Below, piece by piece: positions 1 to 13,900 of a stretch of DNA of 64,000 nt. Every line of letters starts with the position of its first letter. Position 1 is the stretch's first letter. The notes below the pieces were generated by a model. It was not told the DNA's origin. It saw only the letters and a list, made by a program, of their open reading frames with translations, and did no database searches. The translations under genes were made by a program, and so were the position numbers. Origin of the DNA: Eudorina sp. 2006-703-Eu-15 (Eukaryota; Chlorophyta; Chlorophyceae; Chlamydomonadales; Volvocaceae). Location of the stretch: assembly GCA_003117195.1 (NCBI GenBank), contig BDSI01000025.1, forward strand, positions 638,898-702,897. The letters run 5' to 3'.

Positions 1-1985
1 TGGCCACGGACCCATGGGTCGAGATGCGGCTCCCAGGCGCCGATGTGTTGTTGTGGAGGTCTCGTCCAGGTTCGTCTGGCCACGTACACGGTACTGTGGT
101 TGTACAATGTGGGTGTACGGTGTACGGCACTTGGTACGAAGAACGCCTTACTGAGAGGAGATCCATGCGATATGCAGCCATTCGGTGATTGATTGCCTGC
201 TGCCCATTCCCGCACCCCTCCCCTCCCTCCCTCTCCGAGGAAGTGCTGGCGGATGAGGAGGCTCTAGGTGTGTGGTGGCCTCATAAGGCCCGCGCTGGGG
301 CGGCGGCGGCATTGCGTGACATGCTCTGGCGGCGGCTCATGGCCAAACAGTAACCGTCTGGTCTTATTATTATTAAGTATTTGCGGCGGCCTACTTGTCA
401 ACGGCTGCGTAAGGTTCAAGGGTCCCTGCTCGCAACAAGCGGAAGGGTCCGGGAGGAGGGCAGTAGTCGATGGCACTGATGCCGCGGTGACGTCGCCATG
501 CGGGGCTGGCTGCGGGCACAGGCACCGGCGGGTCCCCCCCTGGGCCCCACCTACCTGCCCGGTAACGCCCCCCGAGTTAGCTGGTTCTGTCCAACGAAAC
601 CCCTGCGCTGATTCGGTGTTGGGGTGCTTAGTGAGAGAGCCGCCGTGTGAGTGTGTGTTTGTTTTGAAGGGGGGGAGGCGGCAGCGGCGGCTGGGCCGGT
701 GGTCGGGCAGGTCTGGATGGGGGCCAGATGGTGGGTTCAACTCAAGCGGCTGCGCAGCCACCCCCGAAGGGAAGGGAAGGGGAGCGGCGCCGCGGGTGTC
801 GGATGCGCTGGCTTGGGCTTACTTTTGCGGCCGGGGGGGGTTGCAGTGCGCCCCGGGACGGAAGAGCGCCGCCGGCCGCCGCCGGGCGCCTCCTCCTCAC
901 ACGGCGGTGGTCCGAGCGGTGGAACGGACGGTGTATGCCACCATCAGAGTGCCTCGTGCATCGTACGGCAGTTGCGAGTCGTACACGTGGTGCGCTTTAT
1001 TCGTATTCACAGCAGGGCGTCGGACGCATGTTCCGTTTGATGCCGTATGTCATGTGGCCGTACTTGTACACATCGGACACGTGTAGACATCGGACAGTGC
1101 ACCCGCCCGCCCGTGGGCCCCACAGGGAGGCCGCCTCCGCCCCTCATCCTCCCCCGCCCTCATCCTCCCCCGCCCCTCATCCTCCCCCGCCCCTCATCCT
1201 CCCCCGCCCCTCATCCTCCCCCGCCAAGAGCTCAGAAACAGCCGGTAGTACTCTCCTCCGTTGGATAGGGTACCCCTCGTCAGTCAGCGCCGCCCGAAGG
1301 TGTCGGAACCCGAACCCGAACCCCCCGCCCCCCCTTTTGTCAATCAAGACAGCGAAATCGCGAAACAACCGCCGGACCCGGGCGCCCCCCCACCTGCCCC
1401 CCTCGGCAGGTGCACACACACCCGATGACCGACGACAGGCGCCACGTCCGGCACCACCACCGTGTGTGTGTGTGTGTATGTATGTACGGCATCAGAAACT
1501 CCCCCTGCCCCTTGCCCCCGATGTAACTTAAAACCCCCTCCCCATAGGTCGTCGGCACAGCACCTGGATCAGCCCGCCCACTTCGACATCAACCCCCTTC
1601 CCCTCCCCGACAGCTGTTATACGATTTATACCCCACACACACACACACCCGCGGAGCCGGTGCGCCCACCTCCCTCCGCGCCTACAACAGCCTTGGCCCT
1701 CACCTACTCGCCAGGCGCTGCTGCCCTCCATACCCCTGTCCCGCCCCGCCTAGCCCTAGCTCCCACACGACGGCGGCCGCTCCCCCCTCCCTCGCCCCAC
1801 CCCGCCGCTGCCCTCCCCCATCCTCTCCCCTCCCCCCCGCCTCCGGGCCACCGCCTGCCCCCTCCATCTGCGGGTGCCGAGTGGTCCGTAATCCGAGGGG
1901 AGGGGTCTTTTTCGCCGATCAGCCGTCTTCCTTCACACACGGGGGGAGGGGGGGCTGAGGCTGAGGCTACCAGTCGGTCCGTCCC
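1..1985. other. Flank downstream of FAB1, no supported gene
   Basis: No conserved protein or exon chain is visible on either strand. The first 140 bases and about 930-1085 are rich in GTAC-containing words. A roughly 17-bp CCTCATCCTCCCCCG-type tandem lies at about 1138-1222, a TG microsatellite at 1461-1482, and one copy of the dispersed GCGGTTTCGC element at 1337-1372. The part nearest 1986 is presumably the FAB1 3' UTR. Open frames here are long only because G+C is high. Confidence 0.6.
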
Positions 1986-4900
1986 TCAGCCGACCGCATC
2001 CGGATCCTTAGGCACCTCCGCCCCCGCGGACCCGGGCACGGCGGTGAAGTACTGCTGCATGGCGGCCCGGAAGCGGCGCATGTACTGCTTGGGCGATATG
2101 ATGGTGGGCTCCTTGCCGTTGCCGCCCAGCATGCCGCTGCTCTTGACCCACGTCTCGAGCTGCTTGTCCCACGTGTACTGCAGGGGTGGGGAGGGGTGGG
2201 GGGGGGGGGTCGGGGAGGGGCGTACAGGAAATTGGTAGACATTTTTAACGTGAGGGGGAGGGGGGGGGGTAAAGGGGGGTGCATGGGAAAATTGGTGGAC
2301 ATTTTCTCAAACTGCGCTCCTGCCAGAGAGCAAAGGTCCGGCGAAGAACCAACTGTACCAGGGTCTCTCCGGCGATGCGACGACGTCCGGGGGGAAAAAG
2401 GGGGAGGGGAGGTGTATGGGAATACTGGTGGACACATAAGTCATAGAGACGAGTTGAGGATACGGGTGCGCGACGGGTCAAGGGGGGGAGGGGCGCGAGG
2501 GGGCCCAGGGGAGTTAATCCCTGAACACGAACACTAGAGATAGAGCTGGAGGACGTGTACGGCGACCACGGGCGCAGCCCCGTACGAATTGGTACGGCAA
2601 GGTACGACTATACACGTGGCCCCTCCCTACCTCTAGTCCGCAGCGCCTCTCCACAACCCCCCTCCGGGAGCCATCGGATGCCACCGTTCTGGCCCACGGC
2701 CCCCACCTTCCCCCCTACATGTCAGTAAATCAGCGAAATCGCGAAACAATCACCCTCCCCCCCCAGAGGACGGCCCACCACTCCTGATACCAATCACAGC
2801 GGCGGAATCTCGGCGGCGAAACCGCAAACCACCAAATCCGCACCCAAACCGACCCTACACCCCCTCCCCCCGCGCCCCCCCATCCCCGCGCCCCCACCCC
2901 CCTAACCCCAACATCCCCCCCCAGCCTGCCCCCACGGCCGCCCACCTGGCGTATGAAGTCTATGATGGCCAGCGCCAGCACCCCATCCTCCTTGTCCACC
3001 CCCACCAGCAGGCTGTAGTCCATCACGTCCTGCCCCGCCAGGAAGGCCGTGTCCGCCCACACCGCCGCCTCCATGCGGTGCCGCGAGCGGGCGTCCACGA
3101 AGATGGGGTGGGTGTGCATGGTGCGGCGCAGGTTGTCGTCGAGGTGGACCTGGTCGGGGGGTTAGGTAAGGGGGGGAGGGGGGGAGGGGTAAGGGAGGGA
3201 GGGGGGGTAAGGGGGGGAGGGGGGAGGGGTAAGGGAGGGGGGAAAGGGGGGGAGGGGGGGAAAGGGGCCGCCGGGGTGATGTGTGTGTGGGGGGGGGACG
3301 GAAGGGGAGGGGGAGATTGTGTATGGGGGTCTGTGGACGGAGATTGTGGGTAAGGGGGCGCGGGAGGAGGGTCCGCCCGCCGCGCAGCGCAGACACCGTT
3401 ATACAGTAGCTTTCCCACCAAAGGAACTACACCGACAGCGTCGCGCACACGGCCATCGCATGCACATTGATCAACCATTTTGCCGTCCCCGCCCCCTTCG
3501 CGGTCGCCCGCGGTAACGGTGAGCGCATAATTGAAGTATGTATGGTAAGTAACTTGGGTCGCGTATTGACTCCTGTGCCACGCATCGGTTCCCCAATCCA
3601 TATTCCCCGCCCCCTTCCACCCGCCCCCTTCCACCCGCCCCCCCCCTGACCGCACCTCGAGGTGGTCCTCGGGTCTGTTGGCGGCGTCCGCATTGAAGCG
3701 GTTGCGCTCCGAGCCCTTGAGGTCGTAGATGCGCGCCACGGGCCTGTCGTAGAAGCAGTTCTCCATCACCAACAAGTCCTGGGAGAACTCCTGGGGAGGT
3801 GGGGGAGGAGGGGTGGGGGAGGAGGGGTGGGGGAGGATGGGTGGGGGAGGAGGGGTGGGGGAGGAGGGGTGGGGGAGGCGGGGTGGGGGAGGCGGGGTGG
3901 GGGAGGCGGGGTGGGGGAGGAGGGGTGGGGGAGGAGGGGTGGGGGAGGAGGGGTGGGGGAGGAGTATAGGAAAACTGCGCTGCTGCCAGAGCGACGTTTC
4001 GACCGGAGAAATTAGTACAGGGGAGGCGGGGTGGTGAGGGGGGAGAGGGCGTTGACATTTTGCGGTTTCGCTGCTTCGATTGATTGGCATAGAAAGGGGT
4101 GGGTGGAGTGCGGGGGTGGGGGGCCGCGCCCAGGGGGCGTGGTGGGGCGTGGTGGGGCGTGGTGGGGCGTGGCGGTGGCGAGTCGGGTCGGGCAAGGGGG
4201 GTGAGGAAGAAGGGCGACGGGGCTGAGCCCGTGAGCCCCTCCCGCCGCCCATCGCGCCCGGCCGGGCCCCTCCCGCCCTCCACGCCGCGGCTCTACACCT
4301 CTTCGCCTGCCTTGGCCTTTGGCCGCTTCAACCTCGCCCTCCCTCTCTGCCACCCCCCTGCCACCCCACCCCCTCGACCAACCCCTTAGACCTTCTTCAC
4401 CCCACACCAAACGGCGCCCTTTTCCCCCATCCCCATCCCCCACACCCCACCCCCACACCCCACCCCCACACCCCACCCCCACACCCCAATCCCCACACCC
4501 CATCCCCTACGCCGGCCCCACCCCACCACGCCCGCCCCCACCCCCACCCACCCTCTCCTTGAGCTCCTTGATGAGCGCCGCGCTGGCCGCCGCCCCCGCC
4601 GGTCCGCCCCCCGCCGCCCCCTCCAGCCCGCCCGCGTTGCCCGGCTGCGGCTTGAAGGCCACCGAGTACACCCCCAGGATCTTGGCCAGGCAGGTGGGCG
4701 CGTCGGGGTTGAGCAGGTGGCGACCCATGTGCGCGAAGTAGTGGGGCGCGAAGTTCATGAAGGAGGCCTTCTCGGACTGCGGGTTGGGGGGGGGGGAAGA
4801 GGGGCATGTGGGAGGGAGGGAGGGAAGGGGTGAGGGGGTGAGGGGGTGAGGGGGTGAGGGGGTGAGGGAGGGGGAGAGAGGGTTTTGGGGGGCCTAACGA

Positions 4901-7900
4901 CCAGTAAAGAAGGGTGCAGGACCCAGCCGGGGAAGGGGGGAAGGTGTGTTCGGGGGCCGAACAGAAGCCCCCCCCCCCCGGGGGAAGAAAGGGGGGAGTG
5001 TGCTTGCGGGGGTGGTTGGGGAGAGGACCAAGGCTGCAGGGGGCTGCAGGGCAGAGAGCGGCGGGATACCGGAGTGTGGAGGTGCGGACGGAGGTGCGGA
5101 CGGAGGGGCGGGCGGGTGGGCCGGATGGCCTTCTGAGCGGGGAGGCTTCTAGCTCAGCTCCCCCCACCTCCTCCTCCTCCTCCTCCCCCTCCCCCTCCCC
5201 CTCCCCTCCCCCGGGTTTATTTCTTTTTTCAATTTAACCCCCTCCCCCTCTCCCGGGTTTATTTCTTTTTTCAATTCAACCCCCTCCCCCTCCCCCTTCC
5301 CCCCTCACCTTGGACAGGCTCTTGATGATGTACCGGTCATCCCGCGTCTTGGCAAAGTACGCGTTGGACTTGCCGCCGCGGCTCTCCCACCGCCGGCAGC
5401 GGCACATGCTCGCCACGAACGCCGCCTCGCCGCCCTGCAGGCAGCGCCGCCGCAGCTCCGCGAACTGCGGCGCGAAGTGCACCGTCACGCTGAAGCGCGC
5501 GCGCGCCCAGGGCATGCTGCGCGCCTCGTCCTCGAAGGCCACGCGCACGTGGCAGGCCTCCCTGGAGGTGAGGACCGCCCACCAGTCCGTGTCGGGGCTG
5601 GCACCCAGGCCGCCCGGAGGGGGCTGAGGGGCCACGGGGGTAGGGGCGGGGGCGGCAGGAGGAGGGGGGACCGGATGGGACGGCGCGGGCGCGCCGATGC
5701 CGATGCCGTTCTGCCCCCCGGGACCTGCTCCTGCTCCTGCTGCCGCCGCTGCCGCGGCGGCGGCGGCGCCGGTGGGGGCTCCAGGGGGTGAGGTGGCGGT
5801 GGTGGCGACGGCCGGCGCAGCGGCGGGGACGGCCCCGGGCCCCCAGGCGGGCTGCGACCCGCCCTGCGGCGGCACCGCCGCGGCCGACGAGCCGTTCAGC
5901 GGCTGCGCCGGCGGCTGCGGTTGCGCCGGCGTCGGCTCGGCGGCGCCGGCCGCCGCCGGCGCCGCCGGCGGCGCCGGCGCCGGCGAGGCCTCGCGGTCGC
6001 GGTAGCCGTCGGACCGCTCGCGGCCCTTCCCGAAGATTGCCTTGTAGCCGGCGTTGATCTGCTGCTGGTAGGCGCGGGTGGAGAGCGCGTAGGCGATGAT
6101 GGAGGTGGGCTCGTCGTCGAAGATGGGCGTCAGCGTGTCGTTGACGCCGGGGGGCAGCGTCGCCCGCCCCGGCAGCGGGATGTAGCCGCGGGCCAGCGCG
6201 CCGCCGAAGCCGCCGCCCAAGCCGCCGAAGCCGACGGAGGCGGCCGCAGCCGTCTCCAGCCGCCGCCGTACCTGCACCATCAGCTGACGGCGGGAGAACG
6301 CCGCCGCGGCGGCGGCGGCGCCGCCGCAGCCGAGCAGCTCCGGCGCGGGGACCAGCGGCGGTGGCGCCGCCGGTCGGCCGACTGCGACGACGGCGCCGCC
6401 GCCGACCGGCGGCGGCGGCACCGTCGCCGCCGCGGGGGCTGCCGCGCCGGGGGCGGGCGGCAACAACACCCCGCCGTTGGCAACCTCCTCAGACCGACCC
6501 TCATGGCCCGCCACCAGCGCACCTCCTCGTGCTCCCTGCTCCTCCCCGTCCTCGTCCTCGTCGCCCGCCGTCGGCTGCAAGGGGTGCTGGTCGGCCTGCT
6601 GCGGCTGCAGCCGCTGCGCCGGCAGCAGCGGCTGCGGCTGCGGCTGCATCTGCAGCAGCGGCGGCGGCGGAGCCGCCGCCGCCGCCGCCGCGGCGGCGGT
6701 GGCGGCGTCCTCCGGCCCGCCGGCCGCCTCCGCCGCCGCCGCGACGCCGTGGCTGAACAGCGCCCGGTAGTAGTAGGCGCCGTCCGCCACCTCGTCCGCC
6801 ACCTCCTCGCCGCGGCCGGCCGGAGGCCCCGCCGGTCCGAGGTCCCCGGGGGGCGGCGCTGCTGCCCCGGCGGCGGCGGCGCCCCGGCCGCGTGATAGGG
6901 CCCCCCCCCCGGGCCCGCCCCCATGCGGTCCCGAGCCCATGAAGGCGAGGAAGGAGTCGTGGTCCGGCTCCTCCTCCTCCTCGTACGCGTCGTCCTCCTC
7001 GTCGTACTCGCCGTCGTCGCCGCCGTCCTCGGCACCGCTGTCGCCGCCGATGCCGGCTGTCATGGCAGGGGGTGGGTGGGGACGGGGGAAGGAGGAGGGG
7101 GCGAGGAGGCTAAAGGGAAAAGAGAAGGGAAGAGACGGGGTGGTTGGTTGGTTGGTTGGGTGGGTGGGTGGTTGGTTGGTTGGGTGGGTGCGGGCCCAGC
7201 GCGGGGCGGCGGGAGTGGGACGGTAAGGTTGGGGTTAGGGCGGGGGCAGCCGGTGTGGCAGTAGATGAACGCCAGGCTAAATAGGACGGCTCCCAGGGTA
7301 AGGGAAGGGTAAGAGAAGGGCCAAGGCGGCGCAAGGTATGGGCGGTGATGAGATATGCAGGGAGATGCACGACACATCGAATCCCGCTGTCGGTGTTGTG
7401 GCCTCCCTCCCCATCCCCCTATCCCCTACCGGCCCCCACCCCACCGCACCGCAATCCAGCCACTCACCGCACCGCAATCCAGCCACCCACCGCACCGCAA
7501 TCCAGCCACCCACCCACCCACCCACCCACCCACCCACCCACCCACCCACCCACCCACCCACCCACCCACCCACCCACCCGCCCGCCCACATCCACCCACC
7601 CATGTACATGTCGCCCATATCTCCGATAGTGCTGACTGACGTGGAGCGGGGCAAGCTGCTGCCCCGGGGGCCGCCGCCGCCGTGGACCGCCCCCCCCAGG
7701 GCTCCGATCGGACCAACCGCCGCCGCGGCGCCGTCCAGCACGGGGTGCACTCCACCGCCCCCGGAGAGCCGCCCCATCGACGACAGCCGCTTCGAGCTGC
7801 CGCCGCTCGCCATCAGCCCCACACGGTCCGGGGAACGGCCCGAAGCAGCGTGGCCCGCCGCCGCAAGCGGCGGCGGCAGCGCCGCCGCCGTCACCGCCGC

Positions 7901-10900
7901 CGCCGCAGGCGGCGGCGGCGGAGCCGCCGCGGCCGCAGCGGCGGCGGCGGAGCCGCCGACGGCTGCCGCGGCAGCGGGGAAGAAGTCCTCGGGCCGAGAC
8001 GAGCCCCGAGCTGGGGGCCGTTGGGCGGCGGTGGCGGCGGCGGCGGCGGCGGCTCCCCCGCCGCCGCCGCCGCCGCCTACTGCCCCCATCCCCAGCAGCG
8101 CCCTGCTCCCCTCCAGCAGCTCCCCGCCGCCCCGCAGCTCCTGCTGCGCCACCATCTCCGCAACGGCGTGCACCGACAGCGGGCCGTTGGTGTGCGGCAC
8201 GATGGGGATGGGCAGCGCATGCGTGGCGGGGCCGTCTGGGGGGCGGGGGAGGGTATACGAAATTGGGGAGGAGGGTATACGAAATTGGGGAGAAGGAAAC
8301 TTGGGGGAAGGAGGGGGAGGAGGAGGGGGAGAATGATACACATACACAGACACGTCCGACGGGGGCGCGGAGTTTGGCGGGAGGAAACAGGGAGGGGAGG
8401 GGAGTATAACAAATGGGTGGACGTTTTGAGGGGAGGGGACGGGATATAGGAAAAGACCGGAGAGGTATAGGGGAGGGGAGGGGACCACCTGTGGATGTGC
8501 GCCACGCTCTGGGGATGCTGCTTTGCAGGATGAAGAAACACGGGAGCAGCGACCAAGATGCGCGGGAGGAGAGCACGGAGGGAGCGAAGTGTACGCAGAT
8601 GGCTTGGGAGTCCGACCCCGGCCCCCCGGTGGAGGGGCCTGGGTCCTCCCCCTCTCCTCCCCCCCTCCTCCCCCTCTCCTCCTCCCTCTCCTCCCGTCTC
8701 CTCCTCCCTCTCCCCCCTCCTAACCAACCCCACTGACCTGGCCCCCCCGGCTGCGGCTCTCCAGGGAAGTCTCCCGCTGTGGTGGTGGTCACGGACGTGA
8801 AGCTCGTCCCACCCTCGTACGACGCCGCCGACAGCGCACCGCCGCCCTGCCCCGACATCAGCTGCAGCCGCTGCACCGCCACCGCCGCCGTGGTGGCGCC
8901 GAACAGCGACAGCGAGCCCTCGCTAACGGCGAAGCTGGACTGCTCCTGGAACAGCGCGGGGGGACCGCCGGCGGCGGCGGCGGCGGCGGCGGCGGTGGCC
9001 GCCGCGGACGGCGGCAGGGAGGAGGTGGCGAGGGAGGCGGTGGCGACGGAGGCGGTGGAGGCGAGGGAGGAGGTGGTGGTCCCGGCCTCGGCGGCGGCGG
9101 GGAGGTGCGTCAGGCCTGCGGCCTTGGGGGACGAGGACAGGGACAAGCTGGGTTGGGGGGGGTGGGGCGGCGCCATCGGCTGCGGTGGCTGCGGCTGCGG
9201 CTGCAGAGGGATCAGGTGCCTGGGGAGGAGCCGTCCTGCGGTGTGTGACACGTCGGGAGGCAAAGGGGCGGGGGAGGGGGCGGGGGGAGATGGGTACAGG
9301 AGTTTGGAAGACATTTCAAACAAAGGGGGGGGATGGGGGCGGGGGAGAGCCAACGCGGGGGTTGAGGAGGGGCCCAGGCGCGTGCGGAGGGAGGGCAGCC
9401 AGAGGGGCGGGGAGGAGGTGGCGACGACAGGCGTGCCAGGCGTGTGAGGGAGGAGGAGCTCCCAAGGGCCCCGGGGCCCCTCCTCCCTCTGCTCCGCCGC
9501 CCCCACAGCCGCCCCCCACCGCCGCCTGCGCAGCGCTCCGCCACTCCGAACTCCCTCGCCCCGGTGCAGCCAAACCTACTTCAGATGCAATCCATTCCCA
9601 ATTCCCCGCCCCGGCCCTGCGCTCCTCGCCCCCGCCCCCCGAGCCCCCGACTGCGCCGGCGGCCCCCGCCCCCATGACGGCAGCAGCAGCCCTCCCTCCC
9701 GTATCCCCCACATGGGCCACTACCACGACCCCCACCACCGCCACTCGGGTTCCTTCTTTTTTCAATTTAACCCCCGCCACCCCCGCCACCCCCGCCACCC
9801 CCTTACCCCCACCCCCGCCCCCGCACCGCACCTGCTGCTCCTCCGCCGCCTCCGCCGCCCCCCGACGTGACCCGGTTGTAGTGCGCCATGAAACCGGCGG
9901 GGTCCTGCAGCCGGGAGGCCCACTGCAGCACCGCCTTGGCCAACACGCAGCGCAGCCGGTTGAGCTCCCGAACACCGGAGATGTGGACGTCGTCCCAGGC
10001 CGCTGGGTGGGGGTGGGCGGGGGCGGGGGAGGGGGCCGGGCGGGGGGCCCGGCGGCGGCGCCGCCGCCGCTACCGGCGCGCAGCGAGCCAGGCAGTCCGC
10101 AACGAGCGCCAGGAAGGACTGCCGGTCCTTCCGCACAGCTACCAACAGCTGCGCCAGCACCGAGGAGGCGGCGGGCGCGGTGGGGGGGGCCGGGGCCGCC
10201 GCGGCTTGCAGCACCGCCACCGCTGAGGAGGGGGGGATGGAGGAGGCGGGGGCGGAGGCGGGCGGCGGCGCCGCCGCCGCCAGCCCTCCGGCGGGTAACA
10301 GCGGGACGCCCCCGGGGGAGCCTGACGCGGCGGGAAGGGCCGCCGCCGCCGCGGCGGCGGCGACGTCAGCCACCTCGACGGGCGCGGCGGCTGCCGCCGC
10401 CGCCGCCGCCGGCGCTGCCCCCTCCCAGCTGCCGCCTCCGCCGCCTCCGAAGTGCGGGCTGTCCCCCAGCATCAGCTCTATCAGGTCGAACGCGTCCGCG
10501 GCCTCCTGCGCCAGCTCACCGCCCTCCTGCCGCAGCCACTTGGCCTGCGCCTGCTGGCTGTACGACATGACCACGTCGGGCAGCTGCATGACGTACACGT
10601 GGGTCCGCTCGGGGAACATGCAGACCAGGGTGCGGCCCAGGCCGAAGTAGCGCACGTGGTCGCTGTGCAGCGAGCGACCGAAGACGTCCAGGCCGTCTTG
10701 AGTGGCGCAGGGACGGGGAGGGGGGGAGGGAACAGATCGGAAATCGGTCGACATGTTCAGACTGGAAGGGTCCGACCCGGGCTATTTGAATCCACGAGGC
10801 CGCCTCGTCCGCCACACACGTAACTCCCTGCCCACCCCTCCCCGGGTGGGGGCTGGTATCAATAACATAATAATCACCACGACACACTTTCTACGGCGAC

Positions 10901-13900
10901 GTCGGACCACCCGGGACACAAGTGCTTCGCATTCGGTGGCGCTTCGCGGTGTCGCTGTGTTTTATTGGCATATGAAGGGGTTGCATTGAAAAGAGAAAGG
11001 AAGAGACCCGAACGATCAGGGGGGTGATGGGCGGGGTTGGGGAAGTGCGCTCACCTGCCGAGAAGGATAGCTCCAGGAAGCGGCCCATGCTGATGTAGCA
11101 GGCGTCCTGGGACAGCGGGACGCGCCGGCAGGACGCGGCGCCGTCGCGGCCGCGACCGATGGGCCGAGTCCAGTGCCAGATCTGAGCACCGGGGGTGGGG
11201 TGGGGGTAGGGGTGGGGTAGGGGTGGGGTGGGGAAGGGGTGGGGTGGGGGTGGGGTGGGGTGGGGTGGGTGGGGTGGGGTATAGGAAGTTGGCAGACGTA
11301 GGAAATTGGTAGACATATTGAGAGGGGGGGCTCTACAGGAAATTGGAATGTAGGACATTTTCAAACCGCGCTGCTGCCAGAGCGACGGGGGAAGAGGGGG
11401 TGGGGGTTGAGAGGCGGGCCAGGAGCAGCAAGGCGCGTGGGTGGAGGGGCAGAGCGGGGGGTGCGGGGATTCGCGAACGGGTGGACAGACTTGGCGGAAG
11501 GGGAGGGAGAGAGGGCGGGAGGCAGTGGGAGAGGCGGGGCTAGGTGACGGCAAGACAGTGACGCCGCAAAAGAACACACCAAACCGATGTCGATGCCGAT
11601 ACCGATACCGATACCGATGTCGATGTCGATACCGATACCGATACTGATGTCGATACCGATACCGATGCCGATACCGATACCGATACCGGTACCGATACCG
11701 ATACCGATGCCGATACCGATACCGATACCGGTACCGATACCGATACCGATACCGGTACCGGTACCGATACCGATACCGATACCGATACCGATACCGATAC
11801 CGATACCGATACCGATACCGATACCGGTACCGGTACCGGTACCGATACCGATACCGATACCGATACCGATACCGATACCCGGTACCGATACGATACCGAT
11901 ACCGATACCGGTACCGATACCGATACCGATACCGTACCGATACGATACCGATACCGATACCGATACCGATACCGATACCGATACCGACCGATACCGATAC
12001 GATACCGATACCGATACCGATACCGATACCGATACCGATACCGGTACCGGTACCGGTACCGGTACCGATACCGATACCGATACCGATACCGATACCGATA
12101 CCGATACCGATACCGATACCGATACCGATACCGATACCGATACCGATACCGATACCGATACGTACCTACGGTTACCGATACGATACCGATACGATACCGA
12201 TACGATACCCGGTACGTACCGGTACCGGTACCGATGTCGATGTCGATACGATACCGATACCGATACGATACCGATACCGGTACCGACGATACCGATACGA
12301 TACCGATACCGATACCGATACGATACGGTACCGGTACCGTACCGATACCGATACCGATACGATACCGATACCGATACCGATACCGATACCGATACCGATA
12401 CGATACCGATACGATACGATACCGATACCGATACGGTACCGGTACTACGATACCGATACCGACCCGATACCGATACCGATACGATACGATACCCGGTATA
12501 TACCGATACCGATACCGACGATACCGATACCGATACCCGATACCGATATACCGATACCGATACCGATACCGATACCCGCCGATGTCGGGATGACACGAAG
12601 ACGGCGAAGCGTTGAACCCCCCGCCCCGGCCGGCCCCCACCCCTCCCCGCCCGACAACCTTTCCCCCCGGGGCCCCCCCTGCAACGCACACTCGCCTGGT
12701 TCTTCTCCTCCCCCGGCAGCGCCTGCATGGGCGGCAGTGTGGAGTAGAAGATGGTGAGCTTGCGGCCGCCGAAGAAGAAGACGCTCTCATGGGCGGTGAA
12801 GGGCTCCGGACAGCCGGGCTGCAGGGAGGGAGGGTGGGGGAGGGGGGCGGGGGGGGGGAGTTGAATTGAAAAACAAATTTCGGGTTGATAACCCGAAAGA
12901 CAAGCTCGGGCACACCCGGAGGAAATCGCATGCTTGCGTGGCGAGGAACCGGCATAGCAGCGGAAATCTAGAGACTGCGCGCGGGCCCGCGGGCGCGCGG
13001 CCGCGCTGCCGCCGGTGCAACAGCAGGCAGCGTGCGGCCCCGACCCGAAAGGCGAGGGGGGGGGAGAAAGTAGAAGGGCGGGGATTACAGGAAATTGGGA
13101 GACCGATGGTAGCCTTTCAAAGCAATGTGCGTTGCGAAATCCCAATAGCAGGGACGGGGGGACCTCCAGTGCTGTTGTGATTTCGTTTTGAGTTTTTATT
13201 TAAAATTTTTATTTAAAATTAGTTTTTTTATTTTTTTTATTGAGGGGACCTCACCAGTGCTCTAGGCAGGGGGACCGGGGAAGGCCCCCCCCCCAAGGGA
13301 CCGGGGGTTTCCGGGGGTCGACGCGACGCATGCGGCCGCCGCGGCTGTGGCCGCCCGGGCAGGATCCGGAGCTGAACCATCAAAGACGCCGAGGGACCCG
13401 CGGAGGAGAGGAAGCTGAACCGGCAGCCCTCCCCTTCTCTTCCCCTTGTTCGATTCAGCCGCACGCCCTCCCCCTTACTTGGTTTCGGCAACACCGACGC
13501 CTACACCGTCGTCATCGCCGGCGATCTACGGTACTGTACCAATTTCTTTCTCCGGTCGAACCGTCGCTCTGGCTGCAGCGCAGTTTGAAAATGTCTACCG
13601 ATTTCCCATACCCCCCCCCCCCGCCGGCAGCAGCGCAGTTTGAAAATGTCTACCAATTTCCCATACCCCCCCCCGCCGGCAGCAGCGCAGTTTGAGAAAA
13701 TGTCTACCGATTTCCTGTATCCCCCCTCCCCCCTCCCCCGGTCCCCCCTCCCCCGCCCAAACACCTCACCCCGGGACACGTCCAGCCCAGCTGCGTGCAC
13801 ATCTTGATGTAGCGGATCAGCGGCACGTCCGAGGAGCGGTGGTAGTAATCGATCTGCTTCACCTGGAAGGGGTCGCACAGGTGGCGGTCGCGGCTCCGTC

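Noticed and set aside
268..1531. Long open frames on both strands at the left edge
   Set aside because: They overlap in several frames, lack conserved motifs and coincide with simple repeats; expected in very G+C-rich DNA.
11361..13145. Open frame of about 590 codons through the GATACC array
   Set aside because: Repeat-derived dipeptide runs; flanking FAB1 exons splice across it in phase.
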